The notes under the pieces were generated by a model. That model was given only the letters and a program-made list of their open reading frames with translations, searched no databases and was not told where the DNA came from. Made by a program: the position numbers and the translations under genes. DNA of 64,000 nt from Tubulanus polymorphus (taxonomy: Eukaryota; Nemertea; Palaeonemertea; Tubulaniformes; Tubulanidae). Below, piece by piece: positions 10,065 to 19,640 of the stretch (positions are counted from its first letter, which is position 1; each line of letters begins with the position of its first letter). Where the stretch lies: the NCBI RefSeq assembly GCF_964204645.1, contig NC_134026.1:16512650-16576649 (forward strand). Direction: 5' to 3'.

Positions 10065-11388
10065 GCAGATAGTTTTCCAAAAGCTTTCCAATATAATAAA
10101 TCTATTAAATATAATATTCCTGCAATAGATTTTAATAAAGATATTTCATTTAGAAATGAAGTTTTAAATTCATTAATTGATTTATATATTTATGTTACTG
10201 AAAGTAATAATTTTCATGTAAAGATGGAAAATATATTTCATGTTTATGAAATTAATTTAAAAAATTTAAATGAGGCAAAACAATGATTATTAAAATCTAA
10301 TATGAAGTATTGGCAGAACCAATTAAATTTTGCTGTTTATTGCGCAACAACAGGATGTGGAATTAGTTGGAATGATCATTTAAACAAACCAAGTTTACCA
10401 TTGATGTTATCACTTTTTAGATTTCATATTTATTTTCAAATAAAATTAATATTAGATGAATTAGAATGTCCTTTACCAGGTTCAAAATATTTTAAAGAAT
10501 TGAATAATAATATTAATTTTTCTAAGTTTTATAAAATATGTAATGAATTTAATATTAATTCAAATAAAGATTTTAGAGCAAAAATTGGAACAATGGGTGG
10601 ATTAGGAATATTATATACTAAAGAATTTGGAAAAATAATGACAAATTCAGATATAAGAACACTAAATTCGAATGAATTACCAAAATATTATAATAATATA
10701 CAACAACAAAATAATAATGGTTGGGTTTATTTCATTTTAGAAAATAGTGAAGGTTTTACTAAAGCTGGTATACAAAGAATAAATCAATCCATTAGAACTT
10801 ATTTGATATGTATTTTAGGTGCGCAAGTTGAAACAAGATCACCAATAGTTGGAAATGATAACACTTCATTCGATGCGCAGAAACAATTCAAAGTATTATT
10901 TGAAGATTCAATTCCTTAATGATAAAAATAGATCGATTCCAGAAAACATTGTAAGATATCAAAATTATCTAGATAAATCACATATTAGATTAAATTATTG
11001 TATAGGCCCTAATCTATTTATTATTTCTAATGATTTAGTATTAAAGATGGGAAATATAATTGGTTATAATAATCTAATTAAAACTGCAACAATAAATAAT
11101 TCATTTGGATTAAATGATATAAATAAAAAGATTATTACTGCTCCAAAATTAATGGAAGGTGAAAAAAATAAAAAACATATTCAATCAACAGAAACTAAAA
11201 CTAAGAATATTAAATTAAATAATGATTCTAAAATAAAAGATTACAATACATCAAAAAATATAAAAACTGATAATATTCAACATGAAATAATTAAACTAAA
11301 TGATGATAATAAATCCCATGAAAATACTAAATTAGCTATAAATTGTATAGGAATTGTAATCGGAGGAATATTATATTTTAAATTTTAA
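10062..11388 (+). pseudogene. conserved Polinton-type structural protein with CATTGCG motif and C-terminal membrane segment
   Basis: About 440 codons. The first part (MADSFPKAFQYN) runs to an in-frame TGA at 10284. The same frame continues through YWQNQLNFAVYCATTGCGIS and ends at TAA 10917-10919. A frame change near 10905 leads to the RLNYCIGPNLFIISNDLVLK block, a low-complexity Asn/Lys region and a terminal hydrophobic segment (INCIGIVIGGILYFKF). Element 2 carries a diverged copy at 45751-46899. I recognise these blocks from uncharacterised proteins of animal Polinton-like elements. A minor-capsid or virion role is inferred from position before the capsid gene. Confidence 0.65.
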
Positions 11389-11403
11389 TTTTTTATTATG
11401 TAA

Positions 11404-12129
11404 ATGGCAGAAGGCGGAGAAGATATTGGAATTGATACTTTTGGTGACGCTCCCGGTATAAGTGATGAACAACCACCTAATTTTGATGAAACAAGTAATG
11501 ACGGTAATGAGCCAGGACGTAATACTAATTTAAGTGAAGATGATGATTATGATGATGATTATGATGATGATTATGATGGAATTAATACCGAATTACGTGA
11601 AAAATTAATTAAATATTTAAAAGCTCCTGAAAGTGGTAGAATTTCAACTAGAACAGAAAGCAAAGAATTTATGAAACTATTAGAAAAACAACAAAAAGAA
11701 TATCCTGATAAACCCATGGAATTATATAAAATGAAATCTAGAGTAACAGATACAATTGTTAACGAATTATTACCAAAAGTTGTAATAGATGAAATTGATT
11801 CAGAAGGTGTTGTAGAACAAATTTTAAAAGATGACCCATTTTTCATGAATAATTTAGAATTTAAAAATGATTCATGGTATTATAATCTTGAATTAAATAA
11901 TAAACAAATTGATAGATTAAGTGATGCAGAAGAACTGATGAATAGTATATCAGATACATCTGGTGTTGAAACTGGAATAAATCGAATACAGTCTTTACTA
12001 GAAAAAGGATTAATTGATTTAACTTATGATAAATTAGAAGCATTTCCTGAAAACGCACGTAGAGAAATTAAAGGTATGCAAGAATCATCTGTTGAAATTG
12101 CTAATATTAATACTAAATTACAGTTGTAA
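11404..12129 (+). CDS. acidic hypothetical protein (241 aa)
   Basis: One of the few intact frames of element 1, starting at ATG 11404 after TTTTTTATTATGTAAATG. The N-terminal 60 residues are highly acidic with a (YDDD)n tract at 11543-11575; the rest is helical and charged. No domain is recognised. Compared with the element 2 copy (46916-47985), it lacks an internal segment of about 340 bp that lies at 47420-47760 there. The lost stretch leaves the reading frame open, so the product is shortened rather than destroyed. A scaffold-like role would fit an acidic protein next to the capsid gene but is unproven. Confidence 0.7.
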   Translation: MAEGGEDIGIDTFGDAPGISDEQPPNFDETSNDGNEPGRNTNLSEDDDYDDDYDDDYDGINTELREKLIKYLKAPESGRISTRTESKEFMKLLEKQQKEYPDKPMELYKMKSRVTDTIVNELLPKVVIDEIDSEGVVEQILKDDPFFMNNLEFKNDSWYYNLELNNKQIDRLSDAEELMNSISDTSGVETGINRIQSLLEKGLIDLTYDKLEAFPENARREIKGMQESSVEIANINTKLQL

Positions 12130-12173
12130 GTGCAATTATTTTTGGGTTAGTAAACATGATAAAAAATAAATAA

Positions 12174-12197
12174 TTAATTTTTTTTGTTAAATAAATG
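12174..12197 (+). promoter_or_regulatory. T-run plus TAAATAAATG start module of the capsid gene
   Basis: taattttttttgttaaataa leads into the capsid ATG at 12195 and is almost identical to the module at 9600. This identity between unrelated genes supports a functional promoter or initiator signal. Confidence 0.5.
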
Positions 12198-13439
12198 AGT
12201 GGGAGTTATATCAATCCTTCTAAGAATCATAGAATATCTAATGCTATTAAAGCAGAAAGATCACATCATATTATTACTCATAACCCTTCTAATATTAATC
12301 CCGATGAAACTTTATATGTTAGAATTCCTCGATTAACACAAAATACTTTTTATGTTCCAAATAGTATTTATTTATCAGCCGATATAAAAGTAACCGGTAA
12401 TAATAATAATTATGTTGTCGATAATGTTGGAAGATATTTGATTAAAAGATTAACAATAAAGATTGGTCCAGAAACAGTTTTCTCATTAGATGATTATAAT
12501 TTATTTATGCATTATAAAGATTTATGGTTAACTAAAGAAAACAGAAATAATATATTTCAAGGAATCCAATCAGAAAACCAAAATAAATTAAGATCAGAAG
12601 CGCATAATGCAATATTAACTAATGCTATACATAAATTGATAAAAAGTATATATGGAAGCAAATATAAAATTCCATTAGACTTTGAATTGATAAATAATAA
12701 TGCGCCTTTATATAAATATGCAATTCAAGAAGATGTTATATTAGAAATAACATTTTCTCTTGTAAATGAAATTGTATTATCTAGCGTTGTTAAAGATATG
12801 GGTTATAAATTATCGAATATATGTTTAGAATATGACACAGTAACTGATGAAAATATTTCAAGTATAATTCAAACTAAATACAATCAACGATTTTCATTAT
12901 TATATGATTATATTGATAAATTTAAAACTGTAACTATTAATGCAAATGATAAAATTATAAATGAGAATATTAACTTCCCAAGAAGATCTATTAAAGGTAT
13001 ATTAATATTTTTTACCATTGCAACATATACTTATGGTGCAATAAATGTTGATAATTATTATAATCCTGAAATAACAAAAGTAGAAATAACTATCGAAGGA
13101 ATAGCAAATAAAATATTTTGTCAAGGAATGAGAATGATAGATCAATGGCCAGAAATTAGAAAACATTTTATCAATGAAAAAGTAAAATCATCTGAAAATT
13201 GTAATATTAATCAAATTGATTATTATACCGGCAATAAATATGCATTATGATTAGATTTTAGAACAACAGAGGATAATTCATTACATGGTTCTGGAAAAAA
13301 ATTACAGAACACTAAAGATGGAATACAATTATTCATGCAAAAGAAAAGAGGAGACAAAAATTTTAAAATGCACATTTATATTATATCTGACGCGCAATTA
13401 AATATTGTAAATTCTCAATTAAATAGTGTTATGTATTAA
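12195..13439 (+). pseudogene. mcp: major capsid protein (double jelly-roll type), single nonsense codon
   Basis: Virion shell protein, about 414 codons. Recognisable blocks in order: PSNINPDETLYVRIPRL near the N-terminus, YLIKRLTIKIGPETVFSLDD (about 12435), SIYGSKYKIPLDFELINN (about 12640), the INFPRRSIKGILIFF block (about 12970), and DAQLNIVNSQL at the end. These match capsid proteins of animal Polinton-like elements, which are predicted double jelly rolls. The only break is TGA at 13248-13250, where Trp or a similar residue would fit. The frame stays open afterwards to TAA 13437-13439 through HGSGKKLQNTKDG. Start follows TTTTTTTTGTTAAATAAATG. Element 2 has a broken copy at 49736-51120. Confidence 0.88.
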
Positions 13440-13471
13440 AATTTTAACTTTAATAAAAATTTATATAATAA

Positions 13472-13992
13472 ATGGAAGGAGGTAAAGTATATAAACACAT
13501 TCCATACATCGATACACATGAAAATAATGATGGTTTATATTATGTAATACCTTGTAATATAGCTTTGATATTTGATCCTATTTTCAAAATTTATAAAACT
13601 AAACTAATAGAAATCGATAATAATAAAAGTGGTGTTGTTGATAATTTAAGTAATGTAATTGATAATAATAATGTAATACCTTCTACATCTAATAATGTAA
13701 TACCTTCTACATCTAATAATGTAATACCTTCTACATCTAATAATAAACATATAATACAAAGGTACATATTACTAATGTAATAGAACGTGTTGGTTTAAGA
13801 GAATTTATAGAACACCCATTTAAATATGTTACAAAATTTGTTTCAAATAAAAAAGTAAATGGTAAAGAATTATATGAAGATTTATTATTAGCAACACCTA
13901 ATAAAGATGAATTAGATTTAACCGATGCTAATAAAATATTAGGATCAAACACTGTAAATGAAATATTAGGAGCAATTACTACTAACTATTAA
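13472..13992 (+). pseudogene. hypothetical protein with 8-aa tandem repeat
   Basis: Starts MEGGKVYKHIPYIDTHE. At 13668-13742 a 24-bp unit is repeated about three times, giving NNVIPSTS repeats. The first frame ends at 13780. A frame change within 13740-13765 continues the protein to TAA at 13990-13992 through a charged FIEHPFKYVTKFV segment. No family is recognised. It is the last rightward gene, and its end overlaps the truncated integrase on the other strand by 11 bp. No copy remains in element 2. Confidence 0.5.
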
Positions 13993-14080
13993 TTCTATTC
14001 CATAATTCTGAAACGTTAGAATATGATACTTCACTTTCTGGGTTATAATATAACTCTCTTAAATATTGTTCTTTTTTCAT
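13982..14080 (-). pseudogene. integrase N-terminal stub (32 codons)
   Basis: Starts MKKEQYLRELYYNPESEVSY and ends after a WNRINS block at TAG 13982-13984. The same N-terminus opens the long integrase frame of element 2 at 53364, where it continues into the catalytic domain. Here everything downstream, including the D, D and E residues and the whole packaging ATPase gene, is absent. The deletion joins the stub to the 3' end of the rightward gene ending at 13992. Element 1 is therefore missing its own integration function. Confidence 0.8.
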
Positions 14081-14083
14081 CTT

Positions 14084-14461
14084 TTAATCCATTAATAATA
14101 ATTTAGATTTAGTTTCAACGGCTTTATGATTTGACTTATTTTCTGGTATGATAGGTTTATCATCATTGGAATCATCTTTATCATCAGATTTGAATTTTGA
14201 TTTATATATTACACCGGATAATATAATAATTGTGATTTACCCAATTGTAATATATAAGTAATTATTTCTTCCACTATTAGAAGAATTAGAAGAATTAGAT
14301 GGATTATTATTTGAATCAATAACAGATAATTTCAGTGATTCATTTATATCAGTTAATTTCTTTTTCTTAGCTTTTTTTAATTCTGAAGATCTTTTACCTA
14401 ATTCTCTTGCCCATTTAATTTGTTTCTCGGATCTGGGATTTTTCTTAACGCCATCACTCAT
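14084..14461 (-). pseudogene. small basic membrane protein with internal stop
   Basis: About 125 codons. An N-terminal lysine-rich part (KNPRSEKQIKWARELGKRSS) resembles a basic nucleic-acid-binding tail, then a Ser/Asn linker and one hydrophobic segment. An in-frame TAA at 14237-14239 lies inside the hydrophobic segment; the element 2 copy has TTA there, so this is a point mutation. The frame then runs open to TAA at 14084-14086. Its start overlaps the upstream gene by 8 bp. Function unknown. Confidence 0.6.
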
Positions 14462-15068
14462 TTATTTTAGTTAATTTTTGTTCTGATTCATTTTCTGTTT
14501 CGCCGTTTGGTTGTAGTACAGCGTCATCTGTTTCGTTCTTACCTGATTTATATTCCATAGGTTTGATGTTCGAAAATGTTATGACACCAGTAGAAATTAA
14601 CGTCATAACCGATCCTAATTGAAATGAAGCATAACCAACCCATTTTTGTAATTCAGTCATAACTAAGTAGTCATTTTTCAAATCACTATATAATTTATTT
14701 TCATCATCAATTGGTATTAACTGGTTACATAACTTAGAATAACATTTGACAATACCATCTGAAAAAGAATCATTTATTCTAGCCAATCTAGCTTCTTCAT
14801 AAATCTTAAAATATTTTATTACTTTATCGGGTTTCATAGAGTCTAATTCTTGAAAAGTTATTATTTTCCCGATAAACTGATTACATTTACCACTAACAAT
14901 TAGTAATTCAAGATGGTGTTTACAATATAAGTAGTATTCATAATATATATTACAATTAACTTGAATATTATTTTCAATTTTGGTTGTAATATCCTTATTA
15001 TCACTAATGCCTAAATCATCTAATGTTTTTTCAATATCAATCCTTTTCTTACTCGATTTCTTTGACAT
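14454..15068 (-). CDS. hypothetical membrane-associated protein (204 aa)
   Basis: Intact frame starting MSKKSSKKRIDIEKTLDDLG. It has a short basic N-terminus, a helical middle, a LQKWVGYASFQLGSVMTLIS segment that looks membrane-embedded, and an acidic C-terminus. Element 2 carries a broken homologue at 53725-54294. It is read leftward in tandem with the small basic membrane protein, overlapping it by 8 bp. No named domain is recognised. Conservation in both copies and position suggest a virion or packaging-associated role, which is inference. Confidence 0.7.
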   Translation of the reverse strand: MSKKSSKKRIDIEKTLDDLGISDNKDITTKIENNIQVNCNIYYEYYLYCKHHLELLIVSGKCNQFIGKIITFQELDSMKPDKVIKYFKIYEEARLARINDSFSDGIVKCYSKLCNQLIPIDDENKLYSDLKNDYLVMTELQKWVGYASFQLGSVMTLISTGVITFSNIKPMEYKSGKNETDDAVLQPNGETENESEQKLTKINE

Positions 15069-15315
15069 TTATATTAGAGAAATTTAATAAGAAAAATATT
15101 ATAAGTATTATAAAATGATACCAGTATCTCTTTAGATTAATACTAGCTTAGTTAAAGGTAAAGAATTTTAGTATTAGTCATTGTTTTTTTAGTATTTTTT
15201 ATTTGTGATATAAAGTATTCTTTTTTGAAAAGAAAATATTAAAAAAACAATAACTAATACTAGCTAGTTGAAGATATGTAATTTTTAATACTTTTTATTT
15301 AAATTCTATTATTCT
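15069..15315. other. element 1 intergenic block with repeated tactagct/tagttg motifs
   Basis: AT-rich spacer between two leftward genes with short inverted motifs around ttaatactagctta and ctaatactagctagt. A related but longer spacer occupies 54300-54560 in element 2. It is conserved but non-coding; function unknown. Confidence 0.45.
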
Positions 15316-15973
15316 TTAACCACTCATTAAAGACTCAACGTATTGTCCATTATTTGGGTCATTGTTCCATTGATCAATAAATTTCTTTGCCTTTGTTAAC
15401 TGTTCTAAATATAACTGTAAATCTAGTTTATTAGATTTGATTTGATTTTCTTTCTTTTCAAGAGGTCTTAAATTTTTCCAACCCCAAATAAGTTTTTTAT
15501 TGTATTCATCATTCATGTTAAATTTAGATATCGGTAATGTATGATCAATATGAATGTATTCACCATAATTATCTATATTCATTTTATCATCGAATTGAAA
15601 TATAATCCATGATTTGAGAAATTCATCTGAACAACCCAACAAATTAGATAGAGTTTCTGAATGTGTTTCTTTGTTGAATAATTGTGTTAATCTAGATCTT
15701 CAATCTCAAATTAAGATCTGTTTGATATCTTTCTCTCATATATTCTGCCATATAATAATTATAATGTTCTATATTATCTTCTCGATATTGTTTGGTATAT
15801 AGTTTAGTGCAAGTTTTACAGCAATATTGAAAACCATCTTTGCTAATCTTACGCTTACTAAATTCTGTTAAAGCTAATTTATCTAATTCACACTTAGAAC
15901 ACTTCTTGTAGTATATATTTATAACACCAGCGTTATTTGTAATATTGATAGTTTGAGGTTGTTCTGGTTCCAT
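15316..15973 (-). pseudogene. HNH endonuclease with N-terminal zinc ribbon, frameshifted
   Basis: Starts MEPEQPQTINITNNAG at 15973. A CSKCELDK...CCKTC zinc-binding pair lies around 15830-15905, followed by a TKLYTKQYREDN helix. The second part carries the HNH core: EYIHIDHTLPISKFN (about 15520-15565) and WKNLRPLEKKENQIKSNK (about 15430-15485). It ends at TAA 15316-15318. A single frame change at about 15680-15695 separates the two parts. Element 2 has the same gene at 55135-55762. HNH nucleases with this ribbon are common in large DNA viruses and phages. A homing or replication-linked role is possible. Confidence 0.75.
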
Positions 15974-15980
15974 TTTAATA

Positions 15981-16837
15981 TCAAATTTTTTTACTAAATT
16001 GATTTCCATATTTGGAGTTATGATATTTTGATTGAAGATGGTGTGATTTATTGCCTCGAGTATAATATTTTCCACAATTACATAAAACGCTTTCATTAGG
16101 ATTATATTTAGGCGTAACAATTTCATTATCTAAGTTGCATTGAGTTCCAACATTTTTAAATGATTTTTCATTATCTAATTCACATTGAATACCAATAATT
16201 GATGAATTTTCATTATAGATAATTGGTTTATCATCAAAATTTAAATAATATAATTTTTTTTTCAATTCTTAAGTTAATCAAATTATTGCAACCTCTAGAA
16301 AGTATTAAATCATCATTTCTTGCATTGAAAGGAGTTTCAAGAATATTTATAATTTTTTCATCTAAAGTTCCTTAATGATTTAAAACTGTATTAAATATGT
16401 TAGGATTTTTGATTCCATTATCTATCAGTTCAATAATTAAATATGCTTCATTTGATAATATTTGATTGATTATAGAAATATTATCAATTTTATATTGTCT
16501 TCCATACACTAAATTTGTTGCTGAGATATAATTTTTAATGTTAAATAATGAAAATAAGTTATCATTATTCATATTTCTAATATGGCTTTTAGATTTTAAA
16601 TGTTCATTATAAATGTTCATTATAACATCTTTTATCACTGAATGATTGATTACATGTATCACATTTATATGTTTCTTTTTCATTCTTTAATTATTTTAAT
16701 TTAGTTTCTAATACATCCTCTTTATATTCTAGTTTCAATTTATTCTCTAAATGTGTTTTAGTTTTATTGTGTCTTGATTTTTGGGATTTATCTATATTGA
16801 TATTACATGTTGAACAGTAGTACTAATTTGCTTCCAT
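15981..16837 (-). pseudogene. second zinc-finger protein, N-terminus shared with PolB through the terminal repeat
   Basis: Begins at ATG 16837 inside the right terminal repeat with the same zinc-finger start as PolB. It then diverges after 16560 into a unique region (NLFSLFNIKNYISATNLVYG). The C-terminal part (15981-16265) has another C-x-C...H...H finger (LCNCGKYYTRGNKSHH). Breaks: TAG or TAA codons at about 16827 and 16692, a duplication near 16620 that shifts the frame, TAA at 16372, and a frame change near 16262. The two-finger architecture suggests a DNA-binding protein, perhaps acting on the element ends. That is inference. There is no separate copy in element 2. Confidence 0.6.
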
Positions 16838-16993
16838 TACTAAATTTTTTACTAGAATTGATTTTAGAAGTTATTCATTTATATTTTATTCATATATATG
16901 AATATTTTAAGAGTAATAGGGGTTTAGTTGTTTCATATCAAAGGTTGAAGGGGTGAGTGAGTAAAAAATAAAAAATAAATTCGAGTGTGCGAG
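16560..16993 (-). repeat. right terminal inverted repeat of element 1
   Basis: Inverted copy of 3158-3577. It supplies the promoter region and zinc-finger start of the leftward gene ending at 15981. It ends exactly at the 10-nt loop sequence plus one base (16993). The next bases (ccgaatg) no longer match, so the second palindrome arm present at the left end is missing here. Confidence 0.92.
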
Positions 16994-17389
16994 CCGAATG
17001 TCAAAAAAGGGTGTAAGTAAGCACCCATCATTTTTTAGAAAGTAGGATACATTAGACGAATACCAACCAAACTAGCTAATGAAATGCAGGCCTCCATATC
17101 AATCCCTCGTACCTTAGGTGGTTAAGGCTTGGTCGGACGGGTTGTCACATGGTCGATTGCTACACGAAATAGAACCGGGTTCTTACTTAATGGCAGAGCT
17201 CGTAGAGGTTTCTACATGAATTAGAAACGACCAATACGTCCATCTAATTGGCCGAGGACGATTGACCGGGTTTTAAGAAGAAGAACGTAAAGGAGATAAA
17301 TCATGGACGATAAATCGAATTAATTTTGCACCATTTTCTGCTTTATTTATGTGTACATAGACAATGACTTGGAGTTGATCCTCAGGTAC
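16994..17389. other. host flank of element 1
   Basis: Composition switches to host background immediately after 16993. No gene is supported. Confidence 0.5.
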
Positions 17390-17464
17390 ACGTGTAAGAA
17401 CCATCCAAGTTCATACAGTTTCCGCCGGTAAAACATACATGGGTGCCTTTGCATTCGTTGATAT
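17390..17464 (-). CDS. calcium-binding EGF-like exon (partial)
   Basis: On the minus strand a cttttcag acceptor ends at 17465. A phase-1 exon follows: DINECKGTHVC, then GGNCMNLDGSYTC. This has the consensus N-terminal half of a cbEGF repeat, four cysteines in correct order plus the D-I-N-E calcium motif. A TGA follows two codons after YTCT unless the exon splices just before it. The donor is uncertain, so this could be the last exon of a decayed domain or end at a weak gtacct donor. It lies downstream of the vWA/EGF exons at 25-26 kb on the same strand. Confidence 0.65.
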
Positions 17465-18658
17465 CTGAAAAGAAATTTAGGCGCCTCTAACAGCCGTATC
17501 GCACAGGTTGTAAATTAACCATACCATAAGACATCGCACCTACTGTGCTCACTCTTCATAACAAAAGAAAGTTTTCCCTCCACATTCTTAATTTCGATCC
17601 ACCGCAATGAAATGCTTGAAAGTCTGACAATATGAGAAACAACTTTGCGGTATGTGGTTCGAACCATGCAACAATTCCAATATGAAATGAATTGAATTGC
17701 TGAATGTATGCATATATAGTCTCAAATATCGACACTACCGCTGAAATGTATAACGATCTGTGAAACGAATTAACGAGGGCTGTGTTTTCTTTGTTATTCA
17801 CGGTCAGTAGAAGGCTGTACTCTCGTCAACCAGTCGACAGCAATCTGAGGAGGAGAGCGTTAACTACTATCTTTCAAAAAATATGGATTTGACGAGAATA
17901 CTTATTTTTACGTAAAACCATCAATCTTATTAGATAACGCAAGTCGGCCTTTACGCTTTATTTTCACGACTCGCAGACGATCCTTATTGTTTGTCTCTCC
18001 AGTCAGCCTCAGGACTCAATTAGCTTTTGACAGTTCTTCGTGACAGATACGGTTACTTGATATTTGAGTAGATATGAGTAGAGAATATCGGAGAAGTATT
18101 ATTGAATTGAATAGTAGTAGTATTTGACAGATAATTATAAGATACACATTTTCAAACTATCAAGCTGTAAAACCCCTATTTCATAACAGCTGGACGACTG
18201 GATGACTGGCCAACTGCGCTAACCGGGTGACTGGTCGACTACGAGACTGCACGACTAGGTGAATTATGGCGACGACGATGGCGATATCCCAGCCTTGTTT
18301 TCATACGAATGTAGGGTAATAAGAGCCTTTAAAATTACGTATAGGATGTTTGGAATTCTTGACCACGTTATATGAGAATTAACAGGAAAACAATCTTAAT
18401 GGATGTGATAAGGAAAATTGACACAATTTTATCTCAAAAAAGAATCCTAACCTAAACTTTGTCAAAAATTGACTAGATTCAATCTCATGACATCATACCA
18501 TCCTTTTTCGCTAGTCCTCATTTTCAGTCTTGTTGTGACAGACAAATGTACCTGCGCGTTTAAAGAATACTGGAGAGTTGAAGTCCTCCAATGTAAAATT
18601 GCCACATATTTTGTTTCTTGCATTATTCTATATAATCGAAACTTGTCCAATATGGTTA
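17465..18658. other. host intron/intergenic sequence
   Basis: No supported feature besides unremarkable short open frames. Confidence 0.5.
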
Positions 18659-19128
18659 CTGACTTAGGGAGCATCTCAAACTTTCGATAGTTGCTTCAAT
18701 TAGGATCACTCGCGGAAGGGGGTGGGATGGAGGCCTCCCACGGATTCATCACGACTGCCGAACTATCGAGTTAATGCGGAGCAATAAAGATAACGTTGAA
18801 TTGAATTGCAGTTTCAAATATATATATTACAAGCAGTAGATTTAACCGCCTCTCTTTTAGATGCTGTTGGTTTAGATATATTTGATTTTGTTTATAAAGT
18901 CTATTAGAGTTGAATAGGTTTTCCACTTGTAATTTTGCTAATCTATTCTTCAATTAAAAGTTTTGAACACTCGTGAGAATGTCTTATCTTTGTCTCGTGG
19001 TCTCTCATTAGTAAATCAATAGTTCCAACTTTGGCATGTGTCTAATCAAAGGGGGGGGGGTTAAAACCAATTAGACACTTATTCTAAATGAGGGAACTAT
19101 TGACATTTTGAGATGCTCCCTAAGTCAG
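18659..19128. mobile_element. MITE-like element with about 22-bp perfect terminal inverted repeats
   Basis: The left end ctgacttagggagcatct is repeated inverted at 19106-19128, with weaker matching for another 20 bp inward (atagttgc / gcaactat-like). The length is 470 bp, with a G10 run at 19052 and no coding frame. A non-autonomous DNA transposon is likely. The target-site duplication is not obvious. Confidence 0.65.
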
Positions 19129-19497
19129 ACTATGGGTGGTCCACGTGAAGCCAATTTGAGACATGTAGACCCTATACTTTACCGTAATAAAAACCAGAAA
19201 TGTTAAATGAAGCAATTCATCTAATGATTTATTTTCGAAAATTCAATAAAGTTGAACGATACAGATCCCCTAGATCGAATATACTTTTAATCATTCAGCA
19301 AACGATGTGTAGGTACAACAAAAACAACCTACCCCTCGCAAGTATTTATGTACTGAACATTAGATATCATGTTAGGTAAACTCAGTTATCAATGTATACT
19401 TCACAAAACGTGTAACGCCTTTTCCTTCGTTCTATCATAGTTTGTTTTCTTGTTTTTAAATTTTTCATTGACCTCAGTGAATAGACCACCCAACGAC

Positions 19498-19640
19498 TAT
19501 ACTCTTAGAACTATAGGCTCATAGTTTTTATGAGTTCTTCGTGGAACCTTGGGGTTCTTCAGCACCTAAAAGGGTTCTTCATCGTATAAAGGGGTTCTTG
19601 GGTGAGCGAAAGGTTCTTCAAAGAACCCGCAATTTCTATT
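19498..19640. repeat. terminal array of ggttcttc motifs (DNA-transposon end-like)
   Basis: Starts actcttagaactatag and contains six or so degenerate ggttcttc units. An inverted, similar array ending gttctaagagtgta is at 33741-33868. They could be the two ends of one large element or separate copies of the same small family. Confidence 0.5.

Larger units (their letters stand above)
3158..16993. mobile_element. element 1: Polinton/Maverick-like endogenous virus, near full length
   Basis: A 13.8-kb, strongly AT-rich block is bounded by inverted repeats of about 420-434 bp ending in ctcgcacactcg and its complement. It encodes a protein-primed-type family B polymerase, a DJR-type major capsid protein, a jelly-roll penton-like protein, an HNH nuclease, zinc-finger proteins and several small membrane proteins. 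This gene set is characteristic of Polintons/adintoviruses. The integrase is cut to a stub and the packaging ATPase is absent. Most genes carry one to four frameshifts or stops, so it should be inactive. No clear 6-bp target-site duplication is seen with these ends. Confidence 0.9.

Noticed and set aside
11571-12058. Minus-strand frames inside the acidic protein gene
   Set aside because: Shadows of the rightward gene at 11404.
3824-13439. Alternative genetic code (TGA read as Trp) suggested by TGA at a Trp-like position in the capsid gene
   Set aside because: TAA stops and frameshifts also break these genes, TGG is used normally, and a TGA in element 2 (47760) aligns with Arg in element 1. 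Ordinary decay explains it.
13472-13992. Adenovirus-type cysteine protease, expected in Polintons
   Set aside because: No catalytic His/Cys context typical of the family is visible here or in any other frame of either element.
3088-16993. 6-bp target-site duplication typical of Polintons
   Set aside because: Bases outside 3158/16993 or 3088/16993 do not match convincingly.
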